Assembly (NCBI GenBank): GCA_963726785.1
Contig: CAVSDJ010000008.1
Span: 372,001 to 436,000, forward strand
DNA: 64,000 bases
Direction: 5' to 3'
From: DATEKX01 sp963726785
GTDB lineage: Bacteria > Acidobacteriota > Blastocatellia > UBA7656
Below, one piece after another: positions 26,424-35,893 of this stretch; within the stretch, counting starts at the first letter, position 1, and every line of letters begins with the position of its first letter. The position numbers and the translations under genes were made by a program. A model generated the notes under the pieces. That model saw only the letters and a list, made by a program, of their open reading frames with translations, did not search any database and had not been told where the DNA came from.

Positions 26424-28109
26424 ATGAAAAAAGTGTTCGGCCTGCACAAAGGTATACGATTGGCGATAATAGCGCTGGCATTGACGGGAATGCTCGGAAT
26501 GCCAACCATTTCTTCGCTGGCTTCCGGGTCGTGGAAAGTCTCCGAAGTGCCTCTCTCGGGCTTGAACGGCGAGAGCAATAATGTTGCTTTTGCCTTTGAC
26601 AGATATGTGTTGGTCGCGCCCTATGCGCCATCGAAGCCGATTGCAGAAGATGCAGACTTGTCAGCACTGGACAATCATTTCCTTTATCTGTTTGACACTA
26701 AGAAACCATTTGCAAACCCTGTATCCATCAGCTTGCAAACTCTTTCCAGCGGCAAAAAGGTGCACTATCCGACCAAAGTTTTATTTGATCCTAAATCCCA
26801 AATCGTTTATGTCAGAGGGACGAGGTTCGTTGAGACCGATGAAGGATATAACGGACTAGAGGTTCTCGCTTACACACGGTTGAATCTTGATGACAACAAT
26901 AAGCCTGTCTTCAATTCCACTGTATCGGTTATTGACATAAAGGGGATAGGAGGAGCAGAGAATTGCAGTGATGCGCCTATAGATTTTGGGCTGGGCCAGA
27001 ATGGAAGCTATCTGGTTTTCACGAACGGCGCTTCGATTTTTACTTATAACCTTGAGCAGGGATATATTTACAAAGTAGACATCGTCCCTGCGAACGATTT
27101 CGGCCAGGATAGCAAGATCACCTATCTTGATGTAGATGAAGCAACCGACATCGTTACAGTTTGCTGGAACAGGAAAGCGAAAGGCGAAGACGACAAGGTC
27201 AAGACCACATCTGAATTATCGCTCTATTCTTTGTCATCCGCAGGGTCCCTGGACTTGAATAAACGGATAACGCCGGAAAAGTTTCCTGAAAATATGTTTA
27301 TGATTCCAGGCAGCAGCGTTGCCATCACAGGGACTGGTAATAATCGCCCGGAATCTGCCTACTTTGTAATTAACGATGGAACATTTTGTCAGGTTGAATT
27401 AGACGCTGAAGTAAATGTTCCTGAATCGAATGTTTTTGGATCTGTGAAGCAACTGCAAAAGTTCGACGCACTTGCGCAGGAGGGCGCAGAAGATGCCAGT
27501 CCTCGCAATGTGAAGGTTGATTCATCCAAACGCATGGTGGGGATTATCAAGCAAGGTTTTACGGCGCAGATTGCGCGGCCAACCAATAATAGGCGAGGTC
27601 GGGCCAAAAATCTCATAAGGACTTTGAGCACCTTCAATGCTGTCGAGGCTCCTGCTTTTGCGCTGGTCAAACTCAACAAGAAGAGCAAGATCATATCCAG
27701 CAATATCTTCGCGGAAAATTTCAGAGATGAAGAGGGCTTGACCAATTTTGCTTCCGGCACAGAGGGGCAGTGGCTGATCTCGACGCATTCGGGCAAACTG
27801 TATTCGATAGGGACTACAGATGATCCTCAGAAAGCCAGTCTGGACTTGATGGTGCAGCTTGGCTCGCGCACAGATCAAATTGCCTTCTGTCCGGCACGCT
27901 CAAGCATCGTAGCCATCAGCAGCCTTGTGACGGATGAGTCGGGAGAAGCCATATCCTCACCCGGTTCTCTGATTGTTGCAAGGGCCAATGACTCAAGCAC
28001 ACAGACGGCAAGCACCATGAGTTTATTCGCAAGCCAGAACTTGCTCGCCAGCAAGATTGTGCCGAGTCCATCTATACGCCGACCGTGCAATGACAAGCGT
28101 GTGAATTAA
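26424..28109 (+). CDS. Secreted protein of unknown function, propeller-like
   Basis: A 561-residue protein with a signal peptide (hydrophobic core LAIIALALTGMLGM, cleavage near SSLAS-GS). The mature part alternates beta strands and loops such as NHFLYLFDTKK, GSYLVFTNGASIFTYNLEQGYIYKV and GQWLISTHSGKLYSIGT, which suggests a beta-propeller, but I recognise no named family or catalytic motif. A strong GAGGAAAGG ribosome-binding site precedes the ATG. The candidate sigma-54 promoter just upstream and the adjacent activator make it the best guess for a sigma-54-regulated target. An intrinsic terminator follows. Confidence 0.75.
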   Translation: MKKVFGLHKGIRLAIIALALTGMLGMPTISSLASGSWKVSEVPLSGLNGESNNVAFAFDRYVLVAPYAPSKPIAEDADLSALDNHFLYLFDTKKPFANPVSISLQTLSSGKKVHYPTKVLFDPKSQIVYVRGTRFVETDEGYNGLEVLAYTRLNLDDNNKPVFNSTVSVIDIKGIGGAENCSDAPIDFGLGQNGSYLVFTNGASIFTYNLEQGYIYKVDIVPANDFGQDSKITYLDVDEATDIVTVCWNRKAKGEDDKVKTTSELSLYSLSSAGSLDLNKRITPEKFPENMFMIPGSSVAITGTGNNRPESAYFVINDGTFCQVELDAEVNVPESNVFGSVKQLQKFDALAQEGAEDASPRNVKVDSSKRMVGIIKQGFTAQIARPTNNRRGRAKNLIRTLSTFNAVEAPAFALVKLNKKSKIISSNIFAENFRDEEGLTNFASGTEGQWLISTHSGKLYSIGTTDDPQKASLDLMVQLGSRTDQIAFCPARSSIVAISSLVTDESGEAISSPGSLIVARANDSSTQTASTMSLFASQNLLASKIVPSPSIRRPCNDKRVN

Positions 28110-28134
28110 ATCTTTCGTTTGTGACCTGGGTAAA

Positions 28135-28175
28135 CAGAAAGGAGGGCCAGAAGTTTGGCTCTCCTTTCTGTTTTT
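28135..28175 (+). terminator. Intrinsic terminator
   Basis: CAGAAAGGAGGGCCA (28135-28149) pairs with TGGCTCTCCTTTCTG (28156-28170), with one mismatch and a 6-nt loop, followed by TTTTT. It ends the transcript of the secreted-protein gene. Confidence 0.9.
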
Positions 28176-28420
28176 GCGAACCTGTCTGCGCCGCCATCTC
28201 TTAAGAGCCTTGTGTGGCTTGTATGCAAGATTGGGCTGCTTTTTTGTCCCAGTGCTTGACGATATTGAGACAGTGTTGAAGAATAATCGAAGTAGGGAAG
28301 GGCTGATTTTGAAAAGATATGGGCAAATATGATTCTGCGACGCGAGGAATGCGCTTTGCCTCACTGGAAGACGGATAAATGAGGATGCTTGTTAATCCCT
28401 GTATCAGGGGAGAGTGAATA
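28176..28420. other. Intergenic region before the two-component pair
   Basis: No gene or conserved RNA recognised. A TTGACG at about 28255 followed at 17 nt by AAGAAT is a weak promoter candidate for the downstream kinase operon; no -24/-12 sequence with correct spacing was found. Confidence 0.3.
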
Positions 28421-29557
28421 GTGCGATCCGCTTTGAGGAAAAAGAATTCGGAGAAAAATCTCCAGGCATCGGATGACAAACCGCTGACCGAAACGGATTA
28501 TCAGAGCGCTGAATTTCTGGCGTCAATCTTCGATGCACTTGATGATGGCATCTCGATTCACTCGTTGAAAGGCGAGGTGCTTTATGCTAACAACAGAATG
28601 CTTGAAATACTGGGAAAGGCGGCATCGGAGGTCATCGGGAATGATTGCGTTGAAGTTTTCCACGATGCAGCTTGCCCGCACGAAGAGGTGACGGCATCCG
28701 GCATCCTAAGCAGGCTGGAAATTGAATCAAAGGATGGGAAATCGGTTTTTCAGGTTACTGTGTCTCCCATAAAAAACAAAGGAGGAAAAGCCAGCGGATT
28801 CGTCCGAGTGGTTCACGACATATCCGAAGTTGAACGCGCACAGGAAAAGCTGGTAAAGGCTGAACATTTTGCCACTTTGGGACAGATGGCATCGGGCATT
28901 GCGCATGACGTAGGAACGCCGCTGAATATCATTTCGGGATATTCGGAATACCTGCTGATGAGGACGGGGCCGGAGGGGCCAGGGCGAAAAGAACTGTCCG
29001 CGATAATTCAGCAGACCCGGCGGATTGCCGATTTCATAAAGCATATGCTCGATCTTTCGCGACCTGCGCAGGGGCGAAGGGATGCCATTGAGCTTAAAAG
29101 CTTTCTTGCCGACTCGCTCGAATTGATCGGCAGCCATTTGAGGAAAGCAGACGTGAAAGCCTCTCTGACGTGTAGTGCGATTCCATCATTGATTTACGGC
29201 GACGGTCCTCGGCTGCGGCAAGCTATCTTCAATCTGCTGATGAATGCTGGACAGCATCTGGGACCGGGCGGCGAGATTGAGATTGCAATTGAAGAATCAG
29301 TGGGTCGCCCCGACCTCATTCCGATTTTCATGTTCGGGACTGAGCAGAGCGGGCAGACGCACGACTTTTCCAAATCGTTTTCGAGTCTTTTGACATCAGG
29401 CCGAAACAGGGAAGGGATTGGAATGGGTCTTTCGCTGACGAAAGAGATACTGAGGGAGTTCGGAGCAAGCCTGGACCCGACTGCCGTAGAAGGGCGAGGG
29501 GTTGCGCTTGTTCTGCATCTGCCAAAAGGCAAGAGCGCAGTTTCGCTTCCTCGGTAA
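28421..29557 (+). CDS. PAS-domain sensor histidine kinase, NtrB-like
   Basis: A 378-residue soluble kinase with GTG start behind GGGGAGAG. A PAS domain (about 30-140; FDALDDGISIHSLKGEVLYANNRMLEILG...VVHDISE) is followed by HisKA with phospho-accepting histidine in GQMASGIAHDVGTPLN (about H161-H165 region) and a HATPase domain with N-box NLLMNAGQHL and G-box GIGMGLSLTKEIL. No membrane segment, so it reads a cytosolic signal. It lies 20 bp before its cognate response regulator. Its signal is unknown; CPHEEV near residue 87 offers a possible redox- or metal-sensitive cysteine. Confidence 0.9.
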   Translation: MRSALRKKNSEKNLQASDDKPLTETDYQSAEFLASIFDALDDGISIHSLKGEVLYANNRMLEILGKAASEVIGNDCVEVFHDAACPHEEVTASGILSRLEIESKDGKSVFQVTVSPIKNKGGKASGFVRVVHDISEVERAQEKLVKAEHFATLGQMASGIAHDVGTPLNIISGYSEYLLMRTGPEGPGRKELSAIIQQTRRIADFIKHMLDLSRPAQGRRDAIELKSFLADSLELIGSHLRKADVKASLTCSAIPSLIYGDGPRLRQAIFNLLMNAGQHLGPGGEIEIAIEESVGRPDLIPIFMFGTEQSGQTHDFSKSFSSLLTSGRNREGIGMGLSLTKEILREFGASLDPTAVEGRGVALVLHLPKGKSAVSLPR

Positions 29558-29577
29558 AATTGGCTCGTTGGAGTGTT

Positions 29578-31005
29578 ATGAAGCAAAGAATCCTCATCGT
29601 TGAAGACGAAGCGCAGATGTGTGATCTGCTTGATTCCTTCTTTTCCGAGAAGGGCTATCGCGTAACCACAGTACAAAAAGGGGAAGATGCGGTAGCGCGA
29701 CTCGAAGAAGAAGATTACGCTCTGGTAATCACAGACATAAAGCTGCCCGGCATGAGCGGCCTGGAGTTGCTTGCCAGGATACGGCTCGACTGGCAGGACG
29801 TGGCTGTGATTATCATGACGGCATTCAGTTCGATTTCATCTGCGGTTGAAGCCATGAAACTCGGCGCTGAAGACTATATCGGCAAGCCGTTTCAGCTCGA
29901 CGAGCTTGTGATAACTGTAGAGAAGGCGCTTGAGCGAAGAAGCCTTCGCCGCGAAGTCCGCGAACTGAGAGCTGAGGTCAGAGACAAGTACAACTTCTCG
30001 AACATAGTCGGTCGCTCAAAGCCCATGCTTCAACTCTTTGAAGTCATCCGGCGCATTGCGGCTCGGCGCGACGCATCGGCTTTGATCATCGGCTCAACAG
30101 GCACGGGCAAGGAGCTTGTCGCGCGAGCGATTCACTACAATTCGGATCGCAAAGATGCTCCGTTTATGCCGATCAACTGCTCTGCCATTCCTGAAACTCT
30201 TCTTGAATCCGAATTGTTTGGTCATCAGAAAGGCGCGTTCACAGGCGCGCACGAAACCAGACGAGGGCTGATAGAAGAGGCTCAAGGCGGGACGGTCTTC
30301 CTCGATGAAATAAACACGCTCTCGCAAAACCTCCAGGTGAAGTTATTGAGAGTGTTGCAAGAGCGTGTCGTAAGAAGAGTGGGCGGGCGCGAGAACATAC
30401 CGATCAGCATACGGCTCGTTTCCGCAAGTAATCAGGATCTCGAAGAAGCGGTCAAGCATGGAGAGTTCCGGCAAGACCTGTTTTACAGGCTCAATGTTGT
30501 GCCTGTCAGGTTGCCAGACTTGAAGGACAGGCGTGAAGACATCCCTCTTTTGGTAAACTACTTCCTGCAAAAATTCGCCCAGCAGCACGGCGAACCGCCT
30601 CGTCGTTTTGCGAGCGAAACCATGCGCGTTTTGATGACTCATGCATGGCCGGGCAATGTCCGTGAATTGGAGAATGCCGTCGAACATGCTCTGACGATGG
30701 GCAGCGATGACACATTGACCGTTCTGGATTTGCCAGCGAGCATTACTGCGCCTGAGCGTGATATAGTTGAAGAAGCTATCGTTGATAACGTGCCGTTGTC
30801 TGAATTGGAGAGGCGCTATATTTTGCGCATCCTTGAAAAGATGGGAGGTCATCAGATCAAGACTGCGGAGACTTTGGGCATTGACCGGCGGACTCTCTAC
30901 CGCAGACTTCGCCAGTATGGTTACGGCGGAAGTTTGCGAGGCGATGACGATGAGTCTATTGATGATTTGCCTGAAAGCATGCAGGCTCAGGCCTCGTCGA
31001 ATTAA
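29578..31005 (+). CDS. NtrC-family sigma-54 response regulator
   Basis: A 475-residue activator starting at ATG 29578 with GGAG just upstream. Receiver domain 1-120 with phospho-accepting Asp in ALVITDIKLPG (about D54). AAA+ domain about 140-380: Walker A GSTGTGKE, the sigma-54 contact loop GAFTGA intact, Walker B GGTVFLDEIN. C-terminal Fis-type HTH (HQIKTAETLGIDRRTLYRRLRQYG). It is cotranscribed with the NtrB-like kinase and followed by a small ORF 17 bp later. Targets not evident; the -24/-12 site at 26333 is the closest candidate in the window. Confidence 0.93.
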   Translation: MKQRILIVEDEAQMCDLLDSFFSEKGYRVTTVQKGEDAVARLEEEDYALVITDIKLPGMSGLELLARIRLDWQDVAVIIMTAFSSISSAVEAMKLGAEDYIGKPFQLDELVITVEKALERRSLRREVRELRAEVRDKYNFSNIVGRSKPMLQLFEVIRRIAARRDASALIIGSTGTGKELVARAIHYNSDRKDAPFMPINCSAIPETLLESELFGHQKGAFTGAHETRRGLIEEAQGGTVFLDEINTLSQNLQVKLLRVLQERVVRRVGGRENIPISIRLVSASNQDLEEAVKHGEFRQDLFYRLNVVPVRLPDLKDRREDIPLLVNYFLQKFAQQHGEPPRRFASETMRVLMTHAWPGNVRELENAVEHALTMGSDDTLTVLDLPASITAPERDIVEEAIVDNVPLSELERRYILRILEKMGGHQIKTAETLGIDRRTLYRRLRQYGYGGSLRGDDDESIDDLPESMQAQASSN

Positions 31006-31022
31006 CAGAAAAGGAATAAAGG

Positions 31023-31514
31023 ATGAGCGAGAAGAAGGATCACTCGGGCAGCGAAAATCCGGACCAGAAAGAAGCGGAACTTGATCGAACGATGAAAGAT
31101 GATAAATCGCTGCGAATAGGGGCTTCGCACGGAGAAGATACATCAATTGACGAGAAGCTGGGTTATGCGAGAGACATTTCGCCGGAAGGTGAAAGGGGCG
31201 GGGAAGGGCGCAATATCAGAACGCGAGGTTCGGGATTAATTGAACCTGCCAAAGCGCATCCATCTCGAAGCCTCAAATCTCGTTCGGTTGGATATGGGAT
31301 AGGCGGGGGGTACGAAAGGCCATATCGGAAAGAGAAGGCGAAACCCGCAGACAGCAACGGAATGTATGGGCCGGTTCCTCACGCAGGTTATTACGGAGCA
31401 GGGGCGGGCTCAAGGCCTTTTGAAAGGGGAGAGGCCGGATTTACAGACGAGCTTTCCTGGTATCGCACGCAGTACGGCGAACAGACTAGCGGATACCAGA
31501 AGCGAAAGAAATAG
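31023..31514 (+). CDS. Small disordered Gly/Tyr-rich protein
   Basis: A 163-residue protein. The first 75 residues are highly charged (K, E, D, R) and the C-terminal half is rich in Gly, Tyr, Arg and Pro (GYGIGGGYERPYRKEK, HAGYYGAGAGSRPFERGE). No signal peptide, membrane helix or known domain; predicted to be largely disordered. GGAATAAAGG lies just before the ATG. It is the third gene of the kinase/regulator operon, so it may act in the same pathway, but its role is unknown. Confidence 0.65.
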   Translation: MSEKKDHSGSENPDQKEAELDRTMKDDKSLRIGASHGEDTSIDEKLGYARDISPEGERGGEGRNIRTRGSGLIEPAKAHPSRSLKSRSVGYGIGGGYERPYRKEKAKPADSNGMYGPVPHAGYYGAGAGSRPFERGEAGFTDELSWYRTQYGEQTSGYQKRKK

Positions 31515-31570
31515 CTGTAAGCGCCTTCGGATCACTCGATCAAATTGAAGTGCCAGGCTGCAATTCCCAG

Positions 31571-31942
31571 TTATTTTCCGCCGGCAATATAGACTTCGGC
31601 CTGAGCGGGGTCTTTTGTATAACCTGCGGCCCTTTCGACGGTCCATTCCTGGCCATTTTGCTGCAAGATGAAGCCTAGATACTCATGCTGGAATTTTCCT
31701 TCACTGTTAGAAAAACTGTGAGTGACGTCAACTCCAATATATGCTTTTCCGGGAGTATCCTTGCTTGTATGAAAGATCACGGGTTGAATGTCGCGCAGCC
31801 CCTGGTTCTTTAGACGCTCTTTGACGGCATTCAGCGCTCTGGTTTCTTTGCCCTGGCAGGAAACGGCGAAGAGTGAGACTGCACATAAGAGAAAAAGTAT
31901 TATTTGTGAGTAGCGAATCGAGCTAGATTGTGAATTGACCAT
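31571..31942 (-). CDS. Small putative lipoprotein
   Basis: A 123-residue protein with a hydrophobic signal sequence ending in a lipobox-like LFAVSC (Cys at about residue 29), so it is probably lipid-anchored. The remainder is a small alpha/beta domain (ALNAVKERLKNQGLRDIQPVIF, YIGVDVTHSFSNSEGKFQHEYLGFIL) of a kind seen in small stand-alone bacterial lipoproteins; no function known. It converges with the preceding operon. Confidence 0.7.
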   Translation of the reverse strand: MVNSQSSSIRYSQIILFLLCAVSLFAVSCQGKETRALNAVKERLKNQGLRDIQPVIFHTSKDTPGKAYIGVDVTHSFSNSEGKFQHEYLGFILQQNGQEWTVERAAGYTKDPAQAEVYIAGGK

Positions 31943-32026
31943 AGCAAAATTTCTACCCTATGGGCGATTCTTTTTCAAGGAAGCGATTTTAACGGAAGAC
32001 GCGACCGTTAAGAAAGGGAAGCGATT

Positions 32027-32731
32027 ATGAGTTTGTACTTGCGCCAGCTATTAGCCGGGAGAGATTTTGCCAGGTCGGATGTATTCGCATCGCAGATGGC
32101 AAACTTCGTCTATTTGATAGGTGATGAAGATCAGAGGGCGTGCATGGTTGTAGACCCAGCTTGGGACATACGGGGAATCCTCGATGTGGTGGACAAAGAC
32201 GAGATGACGCTGGCAGGCGCGCTTGTGACTCATTACCACCCTGATCACATTGGGGGGAATATTTTCGGGCATGATATTTCGGGGCTCGGAGAACTTTTAT
32301 CACAGCGCCCCGTGAAGGTGTATGTCAATGAATTAGAGAGCGAAGGAGTAAGGTTTGTTTCTGGAATCTCTGATAGCGACATAGTGAAGCAAAGAGGCGG
32401 AGATGAGGTTGAAATTGGCAATATGAAAGTGAAGCTTCTGCATACGCCGGGCCATACACCTGGGAGTCAGTGTTTCCTTGCCGATGGGGCATTGGTTTCC
32501 GGTGATACGTTGTTCATTGGGGGGTGTGGTCGTGTGGATCTTCCTGGCGGCAACTCCGAGCAGTTGTATTATTCTCTCACTCAAGTTTTGGGCAAGCTGC
32601 CGGAAGAGACCCTGTTATATCCTGGACATGACTACTCATCGAAACCCGTCAGTACAATCGCCGACGAAAATAGAGAGAACTATTATATGAAGATGCCCAG
32701 CCTGGAAAGCTGGAAACGAATTATGGGATGA
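32027..32731 (+). CDS. MBL-fold hydrolase, glyoxalase II-like
   Basis: A 234-residue metallo-hydrolase. Ligand motif THYHPDHIGG near residue 68, second histidine in HTPGHTPGSQCF, then SGDTLFIGGCGRVDLPGG, and the last histidine in YPGHDYSSK. GCGRVDLPGG and the length are typical of persulfide dioxygenase/glyoxalase II-like proteins (ETHE1-like or YcbL-like), so thiol or thioester substrates are likely. AAGGGAAG precedes the ATG at 7-8 nt. Confidence 0.85.
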   Translation: MSLYLRQLLAGRDFARSDVFASQMANFVYLIGDEDQRACMVVDPAWDIRGILDVVDKDEMTLAGALVTHYHPDHIGGNIFGHDISGLGELLSQRPVKVYVNELESEGVRFVSGISDSDIVKQRGGDEVEIGNMKVKLLHTPGHTPGSQCFLADGALVSGDTLFIGGCGRVDLPGGNSEQLYYSLTQVLGKLPEETLLYPGHDYSSKPVSTIADENRENYYMKMPSLESWKRIMG

Positions 32732-32842
32732 TGTTGAGCAATTCGAGTAACGCGCTGAGTCTGATAACGTTTTATATTTTATGTGTATTTTAAGATTTGG
32801 TTGTAGGTAGACAATTCTGATCTGAGAAAGGAAGGTGGCTGA

Positions 32843-33529
32843 ATGGCAAATGAGGGACGAATGGTTGAGTTTGGGATGGATGGTCAAGAGGCGCGTGGTT
32901 ATATGATTACTCCTGCTCAAGGTGAAAAGCATCCTGCCTTAATTGTGATTCAGGAGTGGTGGGGGTTGAATGATCACATCAAAGATATCGCAGACCGGTT
33001 TGCAGACGAGGGATATGTGGTGCTTGCGCCTGACCTATATGATGGCAAGGTTACAAAAGATCCAGAGCAAGCGGGGCAATATATGCAAAATCTGGATCAG
33101 TCTCGCGCTCTTCAAATTCTGAACGCGTCTGTGGAGTTTCTCAAAGAGCAACAGAATGTGAAGGCTGACAGCATTGGCGTTACAGGTTTTTGTATGGGAG
33201 GGACGTTTGCTCTCCTATTAGCTTCTCATAATGAGAGCGTCAAGGCATCTGCCCCGTTCTACGGCGATGTGCCACCGGATGATGTTCTCAAGAAGCTGTC
33301 TGCTCCTGTCCTGTTTATTGGAGCGGAGAATGATCCTTGGATAACTCAGGAAAAGATGAAACGCCTGGAGGAAGCGATAAATAAATATGGCAAGGAAGGC
33401 GAGGTTAAAGTTTATAGTGGGGTAGGGCATGCGTTTTTTAATGACACACGACCGGACGCTTACAACAAAGAAACAGCAGAAGACGCTTGGAGTAGGGTGA
33501 CGAAATTTTTGTCGGAAAAGCTTGGATGA
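32843..33529 (+). CDS. Dienelactone hydrolase-family protein
   Basis: A 228-residue alpha/beta hydrolase. The Cys nucleophile is in GFCMGG (about C117), the acid in GAENDPWI (about D169) and the histidine in GVGHAFFND (about H201), the Cys-Asp-His triad of the DLH family. The oxyanion-side motif VIQEWWGLNDHIKDIADRFA is also present. No signal peptide, so it is cytosolic. In the classical case it opens dienelactones in chlorocatechol breakdown, but most family members have other, unknown ester substrates. Strong ribosome-binding site AGGAAGG. Confidence 0.88.
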   Translation: MANEGRMVEFGMDGQEARGYMITPAQGEKHPALIVIQEWWGLNDHIKDIADRFADEGYVVLAPDLYDGKVTKDPEQAGQYMQNLDQSRALQILNASVEFLKEQQNVKADSIGVTGFCMGGTFALLLASHNESVKASAPFYGDVPPDDVLKKLSAPVLFIGAENDPWITQEKMKRLEEAINKYGKEGEVKVYSGVGHAFFNDTRPDAYNKETAEDAWSRVTKFLSEKLG

Positions 33530-33542
33530 AATTGTTCGGCTT

Positions 33543-34319
33543 TCAGAGAATTTGAATGTCGTTCTCGCGTAAGGCTTTGAAGATTAATTTGTAGGCGTCT
33601 GTGCCAAACTGTGTGAAATCCGACGGGAGCGTCCATACCCAAATGGTCAGGGTTGCCGCGTCGTTTGCGATTGAAGTAATTCGAACGGTTGGCGCAGGCG
33701 TCTTCAAAGCCCGATCATCGTCAGTGATTGCTGAGAGGATAGAGTTTATAGCTATGTCAGCATCGTCTTCGCGCACCTTGATTGTGAGTTCTAATCTACG
33801 GCGTTGACTTAACGAGTAATTGGTTATCTTTGCGCCCCAAACCTTTGAATTAGGCATAATAACTCGGACTCCATCAGATGTAGTCATTTGCATATTGACG
33901 ATAGTCATCTCTTCGACAGTTCCATGCGTTCCTTCGACCTCTATTAACTCGCCTGCTCGGAAGGGCCTGTAGATCAGTAGCAGGAGACCGGCTGCGAAAT
34001 TTGAGAGTATATCTTTCAGCCCGAAGCCGATAATGAGCCCGGTGATTCCGAGTCCTGCTATAAAGGTGCGAACGTCAAATCCGATTGTTGCAAGCGCGGT
34101 CAGTATGGTCAAAGTTGCAATAAGGAGTGAAGTCGCGCGAAGAAAGAAGCTCTTCAGGAGAAGGTCCTGGTGGATGCGGCTGCGATCAAGAATAGGTTTA
34201 AGCCATCGCTTGGTGAAAGTTGAGATGAATAACCCGATGATGAGGATCAGCGCGGCATATAATATCTTTCTTCCATTCGTTGCCAGTTCATTCTTGAAAA
34301 GTTCTATGAAGTTATTCAA
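33543..34319 (-). CDS. MscS-family small-conductance mechanosensitive channel
   Basis: A 258-residue inner-membrane protein. Three predicted helices lie at about 20-38, 55-80 and 85-105; the pore helix region GITGLIIGFGLKDILSNFAAGLLLLIYRPFRAGE is the family signature. The cytosolic beta domain has VEEMTIVNMQMTTSDGVRVIMPNS. It would release solutes on hypo-osmotic shock. Length matches the minimal MscS type. Confidence 0.9.
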   Translation of the reverse strand: MNNFIELFKNELATNGRKILYAALILIIGLFISTFTKRWLKPILDRSRIHQDLLLKSFFLRATSLLIATLTILTALATIGFDVRTFIAGLGITGLIIGFGLKDILSNFAAGLLLLIYRPFRAGELIEVEGTHGTVEEMTIVNMQMTTSDGVRVIMPNSKVWGAKITNYSLSQRRRLELTIKVREDDADIAINSILSAITDDDRALKTPAPTVRITSIANDAATLTIWVWTLPSDFTQFGTDAYKLIFKALRENDIQIL

Positions 34320-34435
34320 CTTTCTATTCCTCTGGTGCCGATGATGCCGATGTCATCAGGAAAGTACAATGCTCAAAACTTGTTGCGCAAGCCTGTAGAG
34401 CAATATTGCAAATCTATTGTTTGAAAAGAAAACCA

Positions 34436-34465
34436 TTGAGCCGTGAGTTTAATCCCTGCTAGTAT
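34436..34465 (+). promoter_or_regulatory. Weak candidate sigma-70 promoter
   Basis: TTGAGC (34436-34441), 18-nt spacer, TAGTAT (34460-34465), 38 bp before the transglycosylase-like gene. Confidence 0.3.
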
Positions 34466-34502
34466 GAATTAGCCTCAATTATCACGCGGGAGTTTATAAA
34501 GA

Positions 34503-35775
34503 ATGATCAGGGTCGTCGCTTGTTTTCTGATTGTTCTGGCAACAGCCAGTTTCAAACCTAAAGATACTTTTATAGAGCTTGCATCAAGTGGCCTGCTGTC
34601 GAAGATAGAGAAGGCGCGAAAGCTCGTTAAGGACGAGCGTGTGCAATTGCTCAAAGGGATTGTCGGCACGCGGAGAGTGCGAGTCGGACGCCATAAGTAT
34701 CGAGAGGTTGCAATTGAAGGGATAGTCGGTCGAGAAGATGGCGCTTGCCGTTATGAATCTCGAAGGCGAGATCAAAATTGCGCGGGCCATCAAACGAGAT
34801 CAGGGGTTCGAAGTGCTCACGCCGGGCTTTATTGTCTCTGTAAGGCGTGAGAACGGCATTAATACGGACTTTGCCTGTGTACTGCCAGCGGGAGGCAAAG
34901 TGCTTGCCGTTAAATATCCCGTGTCGAACGAAGGAAACAGATTCGGCGTGGGTGATCCTGTAATTGAAGCTGTATATACGCCGTATTCAGCGGAAATTAA
35001 GACGGAGGAAATAATCAAAGCTGGAATCGAAGTTCAGGAGCGCTTCGTTCACAAGGCATACTCAAGATTGAAGGATAAAGCGATCTTCTCATTTGCGTTT
35101 CCGGGGCGAAAAGCTGTTGATGTAATTCCTCGCGATGTTTTGCAGGTTTTGCTGATGAACGAGCATATAGACCCTGGGGAGTTTAAATCTCCGGGCTTGG
35201 CGCGTGCACTTGTTGAGCGGGTATTGACCGTTATTGCTACGAATGAGGAGAGCGCTTATGCTTACTCGGTCAGTTCGGCTGGGGCGCGCGGGTTGGTTCA
35301 GATGATTCCTTCTACTTACTACCTGATTGCAAACAAATATCCGGCGGCGGGATTGATGAGAGATTTCGCGCGGGGCATGGCCGATCCGGTCAATGCTGTT
35401 ATGGCTCAGATATTGTTATGTGATTCGGACTGGCAGGCAATAAGGACGCGGAGTGAGATTCTGCCTGAACGTATAGGGCCATATCTCGCGGCTGCATATA
35501 ACGGCGGGGTTGGGCGTGTTTTATCCATGCTCACTCATAGTGAATCTGATTGGATGGAAGAGCCTGATGTGAATCGCAAGCCTACGAAAGTGGTTACAGA
35601 GAGAGTTGCCGTGAAGAGGCGGACTAGGCGTGGCCGGTTGAAAACAGTTTATGTGAGTAAGTCATATACTGTTCCGATTTTCAGGAACGAGACGAGTAAG
35701 TATGTCAGTCAGTATCACTGGATAAGCGATTACTTTGTTTCTAGAGATAAAGGGAGCAGGAACTTGGAAAAATAA
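34503..35775 (+). CDS. Lytic transglycosylase-like protein, frame-disrupted
   Basis: Two overlapping frames together give one exported protein of about 423 residues. The first (from ATG 34503) supplies the signal peptide and continues VAIEGIVGREDG; the second (open from about 34738) continues ALAVMNLEGEIKIARAIK. The switch needs one extra base near 34740. The second part contains an SLT-like core: catalytic-type Glu in ATNEESAYAYSVSSAGARGLVQMIPSTYYLIA and a later AAAYNGGVGRVL. It would cleave peptidoglycan in the periplasm. A basic segment (VKRRTRRGRLKTVYVSK) follows near the end. Without the first frame it would lack a signal, which is why I join them. Confidence 0.7.
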
Positions 35776-35830
35776 GAAGCATACAATTTCATATCTTGCT
35801 TTGTTGTTGGAATGGCGAGTAGAAAATAGA

Positions 35831-35893
35831 GAAGGATCAAAACAGTCAGCGCAGCCCCCGTTGCCCTGATTGTTTCGATCCTTCCGTGTTTTT
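35831..35893 (+). terminator. Terminator-like long imperfect hairpin
   Basis: GAAGGATC at 35831-35838 pairs with GATCCTTC at 35877-35884; the stem continues inward through AAACA/TGTTT, TCAG/CTGA and GCA/TGC, with three isolated mismatches, around a GCCCCCGT loop, followed by GTGTTTTT. It lies after the transglycosylase-like gene. Regularly spaced mismatches are unusual for a plain terminator, so a small RNA is an alternative. Confidence 0.6.
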
